This document shows, in pieces, positions 8,727-18,484 of a stretch of DNA of 52,367 nucleotides (within the stretch, counting starts at the first letter, position 1; each line of letters begins with the position of its first letter). A program made the translations under genes and the position numbers. The notes beneath the pieces are model-generated. The model searched no databases. It saw nothing but the letters and a program-made list of their open reading frames with translations, and was not told where the DNA came from. The stretch is from assembly GCA_020847535.1 (NCBI GenBank), contig JADLBU010000032.1, forward strand, positions 1 through 52,367, given 5' to 3'. The stretch comes from Phycisphaerales bacterium (lineage in GTDB: Bacteria > Planctomycetota > Phycisphaerae > Phycisphaerales > UBA1924).

Positions 8727-9431
8727 GTGAATAGTCAGTACGCAACCCGTTCGGTTCAGCTAAGGCGGTTTGGGATCCTATGTGCGGCAATGTGCTTGCT
8801 CGCCCACGTCACACCCGCCCAGGCCGCGGTCGTCATCCACGACAACCGCGATGGCACCTTCAAGTGGGATCGCACGATCTACTTGGGAGATGGCAATCCC
8901 CTCTACGGCACGTACCTTGACATCCGCAAGCCACCCTCACAGAACGGCGAGGCAGCTTCGGGAACGCTTCTGAACTGGTTCTCGTTCGGCTATACAGGCT
9001 CAAGTCCTGGCCTCTACGACATTCGTGGTGAAGGAGGTCCAGAACTGGCATGGAACGAAGAGTTCATCACGTACATTCTCGACGGAGAAACTCGCTCCAC
9101 CATACCTCTCAATGAGTTTGCGTCTGGCGAACTCGTTGACTCGACATACGATTGGCGGGTGTATGGTCTGCACTACGTCACTCTCCCCTTCAGCTTCGAC
9201 ATGAATGGTGGAGCGCCCCTGATCGCCCCGCTCGCGTACCTCGGCGTCCGCATCAAGACCGGACCCACCTCCTACAACTACGGCTGGATCCTCTACGAGA
9301 ACTGGACCAACCCGCTCATGTGGGCCTACGAGACGACGCCCAACACCCCGATCCAGATTCCCATCCCCGCGCCAGCCACGCTCGCCCCCATGTTCACCCT
9401 GCTCTGCCTGCGCCGCCGCCGGCGATCCTGA
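8727..9431 (+). CDS. PEP-CTERM-like exported protein (paralogue of the 842 gene)
   Basis: I place the start at GTG 8727 because GGAG lies 6 bases upstream (8717-8720). The open frame reaches back to 8694, with an ATG at 8706. The product has a signal peptide ending near TPAQA, a beta-rich body starting AVVIHDNRDGTFKW, and the tail PIPAPATLAPMF followed by five Arg. That tail is a variant PEP-CTERM signal with P-A-P in place of P-E-P. It matches the 842-1522 product end to end. It sits between the dockerin-like gene and the GH57 gene and may share a transcript with the former. Function unknown; a surface role is inferred from its signals. Confidence 0.75.
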   Translation: MNSQYATRSVQLRRFGILCAAMCLLAHVTPAQAAVVIHDNRDGTFKWDRTIYLGDGNPLYGTYLDIRKPPSQNGEAASGTLLNWFSFGYTGSSPGLYDIRGEGGPELAWNEEFITYILDGETRSTIPLNEFASGELVDSTYDWRVYGLHYVTLPFSFDMNGGAPLIAPLAYLGVRIKTGPTSYNYGWILYENWTNPLMWAYETTPNTPIQIPIPAPATLAPMFTLLCLRRRRRS

Positions 9432-9468
9432 CATCTCCCGCGCTCGCCTGGCCCCTCTAGAATCGCCC

Positions 9469-10773
9469 ATGGCAAGCGTCGTCTTCTACTTCCAAGTCCA
9501 CCAGCCCTACCGCCTCAAGCGCTACTCCGTCTTCCACACCGACCCCTTCTACTTCGACGATGCCAAGAACGCCGAGATCTGCCGCAAGGTCGCCGACAAG
9601 TGCTACCGCCCGGCAACCTCCCTCATCCTCGACCTCGTCAAACGCCACAAGGGCAACTTCAAGGTCTCCTACGCGATCACCGGCGTCGTCCTCGACCAGA
9701 TGCTCGCCTGGTGCCCCGATGTCATCGACACCTTCAAAGCGCTCGCCGACACCGGCTGCTGCGAGTTCGTCGGCGAGACCTACTGCCACTCCCTCTCGTT
9801 CCTCTACTCCAAGGCCGAGTTCCAGGAACAGGTGGAGATGCACACCAGGAAGATCCAGGACCTCTTCGGACAGACCCCCCGCGTCTTCCGCAACACCGAG
9901 CTCATCTACAACAACGAATTGGCCGCGCACCTCGCCGAGATGCGGCTCCCCTCCGGGGAACCCCGCTTCATGGGCGCCCTCTGCGAGGGTGTGGATCGCC
10001 ACCTCGGCTTCCGCTCCCCCAACTACGTCTATCGCCCGCCGGACATGCCCGGCCGGGATCTCAAATCCATCGGCGGCCGGCCCTTCGGCCTCCTCCTCAA
10101 GAACTATCGCCTCAGCGACGACATCGCCTTCCGCTTCAGCAACCGCGGATGGGCCGAGTGGCCCCTCTCCGCCGAGAAGTTCGCCAAGTGGGTCCACCAG
10201 ATCAACGGCGATGGCTACCTCTGCAACCTCTTCATGGACTACGAGACCTTCGGCGAGCACCAGTGGGCCGAGACCGGCATCTTCGATTTCCTCGCCAAGC
10301 TCCCCGAGGCGATCTTCGACATCGCCCCCGGTCAGAACCACTTCAACACCGTCTCCGAGGCCCTCAAGCGGTTCGACCCCGTCGGGATCTACGACGTCCA
10401 CGACTTCATCTCCTGGGCCGACACAGAGCGCGACCTCACCGCCTGGCGCGGCAACGCCATGCAGTGGAACGCCCTCGAGGAAACCTACCGCCTCGAGCAC
10501 GACATCAAGAAAAAGCTCGCCGATGCCAAGACCAAGGCCGATGCCGCCGCGATCAAGCACCTCACCTACGCCCTCGGCGACTGGCGCAAGCTCACCACCA
10601 GCGACCACTTCTACTACATGTGTACCAAGTACTTCGCCGATGGCGATGTCCACAAATACTTCAACCCCTACGACTCCCCCTACGACTCGTACATCAACTT
10701 CATGAACGTCCTGGACAACGTCCGCACAAGACTCGCCTCGCCGACGCCGGCCGTCCCGGTCGCGGCGCGCTGA
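9469..10773 (+). CDS. Glycoside hydrolase family 57 (alpha-amylase type)
   Basis: The 434-residue protein begins with the family's first conserved block, VVFYFQVHQPYRL. It continues with CCEFVGETYCHSLSFL, then FRNTELIYNN with the predicted nucleophile Glu near 144, and LFMDYETFGEHQ with the predicted acid Asp near 257. These are the GH57 catalytic-barrel motifs in the usual order. The family acts on alpha-1,4-glucans such as glycogen or maltodextrin. There is no signal peptide, so it is probably cytoplasmic and part of glycogen turnover. Codon use is strongly C-ending, like the core genes and unlike the two secreted-protein genes just before it. Confidence 0.9.
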   Translation: MASVVFYFQVHQPYRLKRYSVFHTDPFYFDDAKNAEICRKVADKCYRPATSLILDLVKRHKGNFKVSYAITGVVLDQMLAWCPDVIDTFKALADTGCCEFVGETYCHSLSFLYSKAEFQEQVEMHTRKIQDLFGQTPRVFRNTELIYNNELAAHLAEMRLPSGEPRFMGALCEGVDRHLGFRSPNYVYRPPDMPGRDLKSIGGRPFGLLLKNYRLSDDIAFRFSNRGWAEWPLSAEKFAKWVHQINGDGYLCNLFMDYETFGEHQWAETGIFDFLAKLPEAIFDIAPGQNHFNTVSEALKRFDPVGIYDVHDFISWADTERDLTAWRGNAMQWNALEETYRLEHDIKKKLADAKTKADAAAIKHLTYALGDWRKLTTSDHFYYMCTKYFADGDVHKYFNPYDSPYDSYINFMNVLDNVRTRLASPTPAVPVAAR

Positions 10774-10917
10774 ACCCAAGATAGTCCTGAGTCCTGCGTC
10801 ATCAAGACGCGCAAGGTTGTCTTCCCAAGCCGACCAACGGGATTCAGAACCCAGCACCCAGGACCGTCCTTCCCCGCGTCCTCCCAACGAAATCGTTCTC
10901 CCTACACTCCCCCCGTG

Positions 10918-11004
10918 GGTGGGGTGGCAGAGCGGTTGAACGCGCCGGACTTGAAATCCGGTATGCCCCTCGGGGCATCAGGGGTTCGAATCCCCTCCCC
11001 ACCG
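10918..11004 (+). tRNA. tRNA-Ser (anticodon TGA)
   Basis: The acceptor stem GGTGGGG (10918-10924) pairs with CCCCACC (10997-11003), and the discriminator base is G. The D-arm is TGGCAGAGCGGTTGAA. The anticodon loop reads CTTGAAA, giving TGA. The long variable arm GCCCCTCGGGGC marks a class II tRNA, and GGGGTTCGAATCCCC is the T-arm. The CCA end is not encoded. It reads UCA serine codons and possibly other UCN. Confidence 0.95.
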
Positions 11005-11035
11005 TTGCATCCTGATGTCGGGCTCGCCGGCCGCT

Positions 11036-12031
11036 CTACTTCTCAAACGCAAACACCCGCTTCCACTCCCTCTTCATATCCACCACCGTCCACCCCTTCG
11101 TCCCCGCCTCATCCAGCGCCCTGTCCAGCTTCCCGATGTGCGACTGGCGGTCGTACGCCCACTCGCGCTCTGCATCCGTGTGATGCACGATCATCGCAAA
11201 CCGCGGCCCCGGCCCCGCCGTCGTCCACTGCAGCATCTGCAGATCCCCATCCGAGTTCCCGAACGCCATCACCGGTCGCCGCCCGATGTGCAGGTTGATG
11301 TTCACCGGCTTGCCCGGCCCATCATCGATGCTCCCGATCTCCGGCAGCTTCACCAGCACCGGCTTTCCATCCTTCATCTCAAACTTCGTCTTCCCGCTCG
11401 ACCCCACGACCTGCTCGGGCGGTATCCCGTACGCCTTCTCAACCCACGGACGCATGAACTCAATCCCGCCCCCCGAAACGATAAACGTCTTGAACCCGTT
11501 CGCCCGCAGGTACCCTAGGAGCTCCGCCATCGGCTGATAGATGCACTCGGTGTAACGCCGCTTGAACTTCGGGTGCCGCGCTGTCGCCGCCCATTCCTTC
11601 ACGACCCCCGCGAACTCCTCGGTCGTCATCCCCGCGTGGGTCGCCATCACCAGTTCCAAAATCGCTTTCTCACCCCCGCCCAGCGCGGTCTTGAGATCTC
11701 CCGCGAGCACCGACTTGAACGGCTCCTTGTCCTTCCACTCCGGATGACTCGGCGCCATCGCCTTGATCCGCTCCAGCGCGAATGCAAGCTGGAAGTACAT
11801 CGGCTGCTCGGCCCACAGCGTGCCATCGTTGTCAAAGACCGCGATCCGCTCCTCGGGCTTCACGAACTCGGGTGAACCCTCCTTGGTCACCTTCTCCACG
11901 AACGCGGTGATCGCAGCCTTCGACGGCCCATCGCCCCACGATGCCAACGGGTCTTCCCGCCCCGGCCGCGCAAGCCCAAAGATCCCCAGACACGAAACAA
12001 GCACCGCAACCAGCAGCAACTGAGTTTTCAT
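11036..12031 (-). CDS. Exported HAD-superfamily phosphatase
   Basis: The 331-residue product starts at ATG 12031 with an AAGGAG site just upstream. It opens with a hydrophobic export or anchor segment, MKTQLLLVAVLVSCLGIFGL. HAD motif I is AVFDNDGTLW with the nucleophile Asp67 and Asp69. Motif II is FIVSGGG and motif IV is AFGNSDGDLQML. The cap region between motifs I and II is helical. Proteins of this shape are phosphoserine-phosphatase-like hydrolases, here probably acting outside the inner membrane. The substrate is not known. It is convergent with the tRNA gene and transcribed alone. Confidence 0.82.
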   Translation of the reverse strand: MKTQLLLVAVLVSCLGIFGLARPGREDPLASWGDGPSKAAITAFVEKVTKEGSPEFVKPEERIAVFDNDGTLWAEQPMYFQLAFALERIKAMAPSHPEWKDKEPFKSVLAGDLKTALGGGEKAILELVMATHAGMTTEEFAGVVKEWAATARHPKFKRRYTECIYQPMAELLGYLRANGFKTFIVSGGGIEFMRPWVEKAYGIPPEQVVGSSGKTKFEMKDGKPVLVKLPEIGSIDDGPGKPVNINLHIGRRPVMAFGNSDGDLQMLQWTTAGPGPRFAMIVHHTDAEREWAYDRQSHIGKLDRALDEAGTKGWTVVDMKREWKRVFAFEK

Positions 12032-12186
12032 GCAAGCTCCTTCGCGCAACCCGCAGCGCCCAACATCACCGAGCATACCACTTCCTTGGCTTCCTCCGGT
12101 ATGCGCGTGGTCACATCACGCCTGTGTGTCGCCGACGTAACCAAGCTCCCCGTTGGCTCTGGGTCGCGAAGCGGCGCCCGTTGTCA

Positions 12187-12261
12187 GCCCAGGGGCGCAA
12201 GCCCTGGGCATCCCGCCGCCAATGATAATCCCGATGTGATTCGCGCAAGCCCTGAAAGGGC
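12187..12261. repeat. Diverged hairpin cluster (composite family C)
   Basis: The gene-free stretch 12032-12328 holds two perfect hairpins: GCCCAGGG (12187-12194) with CCCTGGGC (12202-12209), and GCCCT-GAA-AGGGC (12249-12261). The second resembles the GCCCCTGAAAGGGGC unit at 33772 and 48294, and the order of hairpins is similar. I read it as an older copy of that element. Nothing gene-like is visible in the gap. Confidence 0.6.
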
Positions 12262-12330
12262 GGCCCACTCGCTCAACGGTTGCCCGCCGATCTCGCTCGA
12301 ACCGTATTGGGGTATGGCGGGCAATCCCGC

Positions 12331-13329
12331 CTACGCCGCCAAAATCACCTTGAGCACCCCATCCGCCCCCGCCGCCCTGATCCCCGACGCCGCCTCCCCA
12401 AGCTTCATCCGCGATCCGATCAACGAGCGAACATCCACCGCTCCCGACTCCACCAGCCCGATCGCCTCTGGAAAGTTCTCCCCCGCCGCCCCGTGCAACG
12501 TCAACTCCTGCCCCCGCGCCACGCGCACCAGTTCCGCCGCCCCCTCGCGCGCTCCATCCCCTGCAGGCTCCGCGCACACCACCACCGCCCCACGCGGCCG
12601 CACAAGCTGCCCCGCCAGCCGCAGCGACCACGCCTCACCCACCGCATCGATCACGATGTCCTGGTCCTGCCTCCGCCCCGCCTCATCCGCGTGCCGGTGC
12701 TTGATCCCCCACTTCTCACACAGCGTGAACCGCTCGGCCCTCATCCCCAGCAGCCGCACGCTCTGGTTCCGCGCGGCGGCGATCTGCCCGATCACAAGCC
12801 CGCTTGGTGAATCCCCCAGCACCGTCACCACCTGCTTCCCATCCACCTTCACCACCCGCGTCGCATGCACCGCCGCCGCGACCATCGCGATCAGCGCCGC
12901 CGCATCGTCCTCAATCCCCTTGGGAACCTCAACCAGGTTCACAACCGGGAGAGAAAACCGCTCCGCGAAACACCCATCCCGACCCGCCCCCAGCACCGAT
13001 CGCTGCGCACAATGCAACGCCAACCCCGACCGGCACCGCTCGCACACCCCGCACACCACGATCCCCGACCCTGCCACGCGCTTCCCGGTCCACCGCCTCT
13101 GATCCTCGCGACCCGCCCTCGGATTGACTTCTTCCACCATCCCCACAAACTCCCGCCCCAGCGTGTACTCACTCGCCCTTCCCCCACCCCCACCCCCACA
13201 ACCAACCGCAATCTCCGCATCCCCAATCCCCGCGCGCACCCGCCGAATGATCGCCTCCCCCGCCCCAGCCTGCGGCGATCTCGCATCCACCACGCGAACC
13301 TCACCACCAATCACCCGCACCGCATTCAC
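12331..13329 (-). CDS. Zinc-type medium-chain dehydrogenase lacking the catalytic zinc ligands
   Basis: The product has the layout of alcohol-dehydrogenase-like MDR enzymes. The structural zinc site is complete, CGVCERCRSGLALHC, with four Cys near 93, 96, 99 and 107. The catalytic zinc site is not. The usual GICGTD is AGIGDAE, with no Cys, and GHE is GRE, with no His. The nucleotide-binding turn GxGxxG reads GDSPSG. The start at GTG 13329 is chosen because GGGAGG lies 5 bases upstream; GTG at 13335 would overlap that site. It may be a non-catalytic homologue or an enzyme with a changed mechanism. Confidence 0.8.
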   Translation of the reverse strand: MNAVRVIGGEVRVVDARSPQAGAGEAIIRRVRAGIGDAEIAVGCGGGGGGRASEYTLGREFVGMVEEVNPRAGREDQRRWTGKRVAGSGIVVCGVCERCRSGLALHCAQRSVLGAGRDGCFAERFSLPVVNLVEVPKGIEDDAAALIAMVAAAVHATRVVKVDGKQVVTVLGDSPSGLVIGQIAAARNQSVRLLGMRAERFTLCEKWGIKHRHADEAGRRQDQDIVIDAVGEAWSLRLAGQLVRPRGAVVVCAEPAGDGAREGAAELVRVARGQELTLHGAAGENFPEAIGLVESGAVDVRSLIGSRMKLGEAASGIRAAGADGVLKVILAA

Positions 13330-13378
13330 ACACACCTCCCGCGCCTGTTCCCCTACTGCCGACTCCCTACTGCCTCAC

Positions 13379-13450
13379 TAGAGGCTGTCCCTAAACCTCG
13401 TGAACTGCTTTGAAACTGAACGCGAAACCCGGGTTTAGGGATAGGCTCTA
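13379..13450. repeat. MITE-like inverted-repeat element
   Basis: Left arm TAGAGGCTGTCCCTAAACC (13379-13397) matches the reverse complement of 13432-13450 with two mismatches, leaving about 34 bases inside. The arms begin AGAGGCTGTCC, close to the AGAGACTGTTT of the 22105-22194 element. It overlaps the last codons of the 13448 gene. Just before it (13353-13378) is a 'ctactgccgactccctactg' word repeat. Confidence 0.7.
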
Positions 13451-16375
13451 CTCAATCACCACCGCCTTATTCAACCTCAATCCCTTCACCACATCCTCCA
13501 CCGTCACATACACCCGCTCACCCTTGAGCCCCGCCGCCGCTCCCTCATACCGGAACGCACGAACACCCACCGCCCCCGGCATCAGGTTGCTCATCACCGA
13601 CTTCATCCGCGACAACCCCGGCGCAAACGCCGTCAGCTCAAGGTCCAGCGGATCCTGCCCCCGATTGGATATGTACCCCTCCACCACCACATCACCATCC
13701 GGATCCACCTTCGCCGTCACCTGCACATCAAGCTGCGATGAGCCCACCTCCACCGACCGGTGGATCCGCATCGTCCCCAGCGATTGATCCGTCGCCGCCT
13801 CGATATCAAAGACAAAGTCCTTCGTCCCCGCCTCCTCGCCCGCGCTGAACGCCACCTCGATCGGGATCCGCTCTTCCTTCCCTGGATCGACAATCACCCG
13901 CGCCTGCCGCGGCGCCACCCGCCAGCTCCGGTCCCGCCGGCTCGCCCCCGCGCCCTCGATCCCGCCAGGCTTGACGACCCGCACACTCACCTCCACGGGC
14001 GCCGGCCACGGGTTCTGCACCACGATGTCGTGCTGGTGCGTCTTGCTGTTGGCCTCGATCGTGTCCGGCTCGATCCGGATCCGCGCCTGAAACAACGCCA
14101 GCCGCGCATCCAGCCCCTCCACGATCACCGGCTCATCTCCCACGCGCAGCAGGATCTCCTCCGCACGCCCCGGCCCCGGCGATGATGTCCGGAAGATCGC
14201 CGCCGAATCCCCCTCATCCCCCCGCGCGATCTGGTTGCCCATGATGTCGTATACCCGCGAACCACTCCCCCCCAAACTCGCACGAATCACCTCATCCGGC
14301 GAGGGCGAATACTCGTTCCACGCGATCAAGAGCCCCTGGTCCGCCGCATCCGTTGTGTTCCGCGATGAGAACACCAGCGCCCGCACGCCCGGCCGCGTAG
14401 GCAGCTCTCCCACGAATCGCCGCCCCGAGAGCCTCTGGATCATGTTCGCCAGCACCGCCAGCTCCGCCTTGGGCTGCATCTGGACCCGCTGACCCTCGCT
14501 CCACGTCCAAGGCTCCAGCAGCGCCACCGATGATCGCGGGTCATCCCCGAATCCCTTCCAATACTCCGCCAGCCGCCGCGCCACCTCCGATGCCGTCCCG
14601 CGCACCCCGTACCGCTCGCCAAACCCGCTCCCCAGCACCACCGTCACCTCGTGCCCGCCACCCCACCCCTTCCCACCTCCCGACACGCCTCTCCACGCCC
14701 GCGCCACATCACCGATCGCGCTCCCCGGCATGTCCTCGGGCACCAGGATCCGCAGCGCTGCCTCTTCCGGAAGCTGCGCCATCAATCGATCGCTCCCCGC
14801 CAGGTCAGCCCTCCACGGCAGGCACAGGATCGGCCCCGGCACAAGCCGCTCAAACACGTTCAGCACGCTCTCCAGCGTCCTCTCGCGCCCCGAATCCCAG
14901 AACACCCGGTCGTCCCACGCCGGCCCCACCTGCCACCGCCGCACCGACTGACCGAACCGATCCAGGTATCGATCCACAAACGGCGCCCACAGCCCCGGCC
15001 CGCGCCGCGCAAGCTCCCAGGGATCATCCGGATCGACCTTGGCCTCCTCCGCAAGTGCCTGCGACAGCCGCGGCACGCTGAGCGTCACCTGGTGCCCGCG
15101 ATCCAGCAGCCTCCCGATCAGCGCCCCGCCCTGCCCCTTCCCCGCACCCTCCTCCGACTCAAACAACCCCTCCCACACCGGCACCGTCACAGCGCCCACA
15201 CCCGTGTGGTCCAGGAGATCCGCAAGCACCGCGCTCAACTCAGCTCGCGGCTCAAGCGCGATCACCTCGAATCGCCGCCACTCCGTCCCCGCCCCGCTCA
15301 ATTCACGCCGAATCCCCGCGGGTTCCGCAAGCCCCGGCGATGGGATCCACAGGAAATCCACGTGCGTGCTCGCCAGCACCTTCCCCTCATCCCTGCCTCC
15401 GCCGCTCACCGTCAGCATCGCCCGGTACCAGCCCAGCTTCGTCAGCCCCGGCTGCCACGCCGCGAGCGTCCGCCCGCTGGTCATCCGGCGCGACTGCCGG
15501 TCCACCACCTGCCCATCCGCATCGAACACCTCAAGCTCGATCCCCAGCTTCTCACCCGTCAGGTCCCGCACCAGGAAGTTGATGTCCGGCCGCGCCGGGT
15601 ACGTGATGATGTTCCCCGCCGATGCCGTAGATATCTCGATCCGCGGCGCCTGCGACACCCCCACATCGTCAAACCACGCCGCCCCCTCGAAGTCCTCATC
15701 GAACACCTGCCTCGTCCCGATCGTCCGCGCCTCGAACTGCTGCGGCTGCACGAGCTGCAGCTCGATCTGAAGGAACGATGCCTTGTCGTAGTCACCCCCC
15801 AGCTCCACCGAAACCGCCGACCACCGCCCCGGAGACTCGACCAGCTCGCTCAGCCGCTCGCTCCCGGCGACCAGCTCCCCCGTCGCATCCAGCAGCCGCG
15901 CCACCAGCCGCGCCCGCGCATGCACAAGCCCCTCGGTCAGCACGTACCCCGTCAGCACGTAATCAGCCTTCTGGAAGATCGGAAGCACCCCGCGCTCCAG
16001 GAGCAGGCTCGTGCTCCCCCCCCGCGTCGGCAGCTTCACCGCGCCCTTGCCGCTGTGCGTGTGCGTGCCATCCAGTTCCGCCGCGTTCCAGATCGGGAAC
16101 CCGGGCCGCGATCGCCCAGCACTGGGTGAATCCTGCGCACGCACCCAGTACGTCGGCACCGGCGCGGGGCTCGTCTCGATCTCCTCAAAGTCAAACACCC
16201 GCGCTGCGCGCAGCGAGAACGCAGGCCGACGCTCACCCACCGGCTCCTCCGGCTGCCCCCACACCCCCGGTGCGCAAACCCCGTGCGCAAACATCACCGC
16301 CGCCGCGCAGCTCCCCACCCACGCGCGATGCGATGCCAGGCGCGCAATACACCCTCGGACCGACGGAGAGCCCAT
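13448..16375 (-). CDS. Large exported protein with beta-rich domains, function unknown
   Basis: About 975 residues from ATG 16375; the frame extends to GTG 16441, only 4 bases after the stop of the upstream permease gene. A long basic n-region and hydrophobic core near 25-45 suggest export. The N-terminal 200 residues, 'FDFEEIETSPAPVPTYW', 'HSGKGAVKLP' and 'AAWFDDVGVSQ', look like a carbohydrate-binding jelly roll. A middle region (WIPSPG, VPVWEGLFE, WRVGPAWDDR-like text) hints at a barrel without clear catalytic residues. The C-terminus has Ig-like beta segments around 'HQHDIVVQNPWPAPVEVSVRV'. It is last in the 31.8-13.4 kb train and may be the secreted product or target of that system. Confidence 0.7.
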   Translation of the reverse strand: MGSPSVRGCIARLASHRAWVGSCAAAVMFAHGVCAPGVWGQPEEPVGERRPAFSLRAARVFDFEEIETSPAPVPTYWVRAQDSPSAGRSRPGFPIWNAAELDGTHTHSGKGAVKLPTRGGSTSLLLERGVLPIFQKADYVLTGYVLTEGLVHARARLVARLLDATGELVAGSERLSELVESPGRWSAVSVELGGDYDKASFLQIELQLVQPQQFEARTIGTRQVFDEDFEGAAWFDDVGVSQAPRIEISTASAGNIITYPARPDINFLVRDLTGEKLGIELEVFDADGQVVDRQSRRMTSGRTLAAWQPGLTKLGWYRAMLTVSGGGRDEGKVLASTHVDFLWIPSPGLAEPAGIRRELSGAGTEWRRFEVIALEPRAELSAVLADLLDHTGVGAVTVPVWEGLFESEEGAGKGQGGALIGRLLDRGHQVTLSVPRLSQALAEEAKVDPDDPWELARRGPGLWAPFVDRYLDRFGQSVRRWQVGPAWDDRVFWDSGRERTLESVLNVFERLVPGPILCLPWRADLAGSDRLMAQLPEEAALRILVPEDMPGSAIGDVARAWRGVSGGGKGWGGGHEVTVVLGSGFGERYGVRGTASEVARRLAEYWKGFGDDPRSSVALLEPWTWSEGQRVQMQPKAELAVLANMIQRLSGRRFVGELPTRPGVRALVFSSRNTTDAADQGLLIAWNEYSPSPDEVIRASLGGSGSRVYDIMGNQIARGDEGDSAAIFRTSSPGPGRAEEILLRVGDEPVIVEGLDARLALFQARIRIEPDTIEANSKTHQHDIVVQNPWPAPVEVSVRVVKPGGIEGAGASRRDRSWRVAPRQARVIVDPGKEERIPIEVAFSAGEEAGTKDFVFDIEAATDQSLGTMRIHRSVEVGSSQLDVQVTAKVDPDGDVVVEGYISNRGQDPLDLELTAFAPGLSRMKSVMSNLMPGAVGVRAFRYEGAAAGLKGERVYVTVEDVVKGLRLNKAVVIE

Positions 16376-16444
16376 GAATGCTGCTATCGGGCCTTCACAG
16401 GCCCGTCTTGCATCTGGCTGTGCCACACCCCACCGACGCACGAC

Positions 16445-18484
16445 CTATGCCAACTGATCGCGCCGCCCCTCAAGCACTCGCGCCGACACCGCGAGCATCC
16501 ACCACGACACCGCTCCGTACACCAGCCAAACGACTCCGCACAACACCACGAACTCGCCCGTGGTGTACCGCGCATCAACCACGCCGAAGTTCCGGCCCGC
16601 CACCCACCCCGCGTGGTCATCCAGCTCAAACGCCGCCGCGATCGCCAGCGCGATCGGGTTGCCGCTGAAGAAGAACGACAGCGGATTGCTCCCACTGCCG
16701 CGGAACACCACCTCGCTGATGAACGTCACCAAGAGCGGCAGCGCCAGCCACCAGCCGATCGCCAGCAGCAGATTCATCACCCCCGCCAGCGTCACCCGCC
16801 GCACGACCAGGCTCAACAGCACCCCCGTCGATCCCAGAAACACCGCCGCGCACGCCAGGTTCACCAGGTACAGCCCAAGCTGCACCGGCGCAAAGAACCC
16901 GTTCTGCATCACCATCTCCCACGCGTGCATCGCCACCAGCGCCGGCGCACACGCCAGCCCGCACACCACCTCCCGCACATAGATCTCCGCCGGATCCACC
17001 ATCCCGCCCAAGGGCGCCACCAGTACGAAGTGCGCCATCACGATCCCCGGCACCACCCACATCCGGCTCAAGCCCCCGATGAACTTCCCCCACACGATCT
17101 CCCGCGGCGAGAGCGGCGTCGTCAACAGGATCGGCCACGTCTTCGCCTCACGCTCCTGCCCCACCGCGCTCGATGTCGACACCGCCGCCGACAGCCCGAA
17201 CAGGATCGCTCCCAGCGTCGCGATCATGTGATGCACATCCGGATCGTCGATCCCGCCCACGCTGTACACGATCCCCAGAAACACCCCCGCCGCCGCGAAG
17301 ATCACCCACATCTGCGCCCGCGAACGGAACGCCGACTGGCGCAACTCGCGCCACAGTACCGGCCGATCCGAAAGCGTGCGGCTCGCACCAACCTCCGCTC
17401 CCTCCGCGCCCCGGCGCGCCTCTCCGATCTCCGCGGCAGCTCCCGCTCCGGCCCCATCCCCGCCGCCGGCACCAGCCGAACTCCCCCCCTTGCTCTTCTT
17501 CCTGCTGAACAGCCCCCTTCGAACCTCGACCTCTCCACCCGTCTGGCTCATCACCCTCCGCAGCCGCGCCACCGTCACAAACCACAAGAGCGCCGACACC
17601 GACAGCGATCCGCCCACGCTCGTCCCCACCATCATCCAGATGTTCCCCAGCCGTCCCATCCCCACCAGCTCGCTCGACACCATCCCCAGCGCCCACGGCG
17701 GACACAGCCCCGGCGCCAGCCACTGCGGAAGCCGGATCCCAAGCCGGCCCGCCAGGAACCCGCCCCCCGCCGCCAGCACCGGCGGCACCAGACCGTGCAG
17801 GAAGATCATCATCGCCCAGCCCGTGATCGCCGCCGACACCCCCCGCGGCGCATGCAGCGATGCCGCCAGCGCCCACGATGCCGACAGGATCGCCGCCCCG
17901 ATCGCGATCACCATCCCCGCCAGCACCACCTCAACATTGAGCCCCCCGAACACCCGCATCCCCAGCAGCACCGGCAGCGGGATCAGCCCCAGGATCAGCA
18001 TCTGTCCGATCCCGCCCACCAGCTTCCCGAACACGATCTCCCCCGCCGTAAGCGGCGTCGTCAGAAGCGCTGGCAGCGTCCGGTTCCGCCGCTCATCACA
18101 CAACGCCGGCCCTGTCATCATCGGCGCTGCGAAAATCAACCCGACAAACTCAAACCACAGCACGGTGATCGCCATCATCGGCGCCACTTCCTGCATCCGC
18201 TGCAGCCGCGCCGCACCCGTCTCCCATGTCCCCCTCGATAGCAGGCTCAGGATGATCAACCCCACCACACCCGCCAGCACCAACGCATACATCCCCCGCG
18301 CCCAGTACGTCGCTCGCCGCCGGCCCGAACTCCGCATCTCCTTCTGGAAGATCGCCCACGGCCCCGTCCCCACCGGATTCATCGAACGCAGCCACCGCAG
18401 CACCGCCCCAGGCGCGTGCCGAACCACCTGCATCACCGCGCCACCCCCGCTCACCACGGCTTGATCCCAGCTCCCCTCGGTCAT
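16445..18484 (-). CDS. ABC-2 type transporter permease, duplicated
   Basis: The 679-residue membrane protein has two related halves. Each contains an ABC-2 permease core: 'CDERRNRTLPALLTTPLTAGEIVFGKLVGG' in the first and 'REAKTWPILLTTPLSPREIVWGKFIGG' in the second (excerpts; both are the cytoplasmic coupling element). Each half has several hydrophobic segments. A charged linker with 'SRKKSKGGSSAGAGGG' separates them near residues 310-360. Such permeases pair with one ATPase to export lipids, polysaccharides or drugs. Its ATG overlaps the stop of the ATPase gene by 4 bases (ATGA), which points to coupled translation. Substrate unknown. Confidence 0.87.
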   Translation of the reverse strand: MTEGSWDQAVVSGGGAVMQVVRHAPGAVLRWLRSMNPVGTGPWAIFQKEMRSSGRRRATYWARGMYALVLAGVVGLIILSLLSRGTWETGAARLQRMQEVAPMMAITVLWFEFVGLIFAAPMMTGPALCDERRNRTLPALLTTPLTAGEIVFGKLVGGIGQMLILGLIPLPVLLGMRVFGGLNVEVVLAGMVIAIGAAILSASWALAASLHAPRGVSAAITGWAMMIFLHGLVPPVLAAGGGFLAGRLGIRLPQWLAPGLCPPWALGMVSSELVGMGRLGNIWMMVGTSVGGSLSVSALLWFVTVARLRRVMSQTGGEVEVRRGLFSRKKSKGGSSAGAGGGDGAGAGAAAEIGEARRGAEGAEVGASRTLSDRPVLWRELRQSAFRSRAQMWVIFAAAGVFLGIVYSVGGIDDPDVHHMIATLGAILFGLSAAVSTSSAVGQEREAKTWPILLTTPLSPREIVWGKFIGGLSRMWVVPGIVMAHFVLVAPLGGMVDPAEIYVREVVCGLACAPALVAMHAWEMVMQNGFFAPVQLGLYLVNLACAAVFLGSTGVLLSLVVRRVTLAGVMNLLLAIGWWLALPLLVTFISEVVFRGSGSNPLSFFFSGNPIALAIAAAFELDDHAGWVAGRNFGVVDARYTTGEFVVLCGVVWLVYGAVSWWMLAVSARVLEGRRDQLA

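Noticed and set aside
9457..10887. Long minus-strand ORF (476 residues) opposite the GH57 gene
   Set aside because: It is made of Gly, Val, Glu and Asp runs typical of the antisense of C-ending codons, and the GH57 motifs on the other strand are unmistakable.
16283..18241. Plus-strand ORF of 652 residues rich in Arg, His and Pro
   Set aside because: Antisense of the ABC permease; no protein-like hydrophobic pattern.
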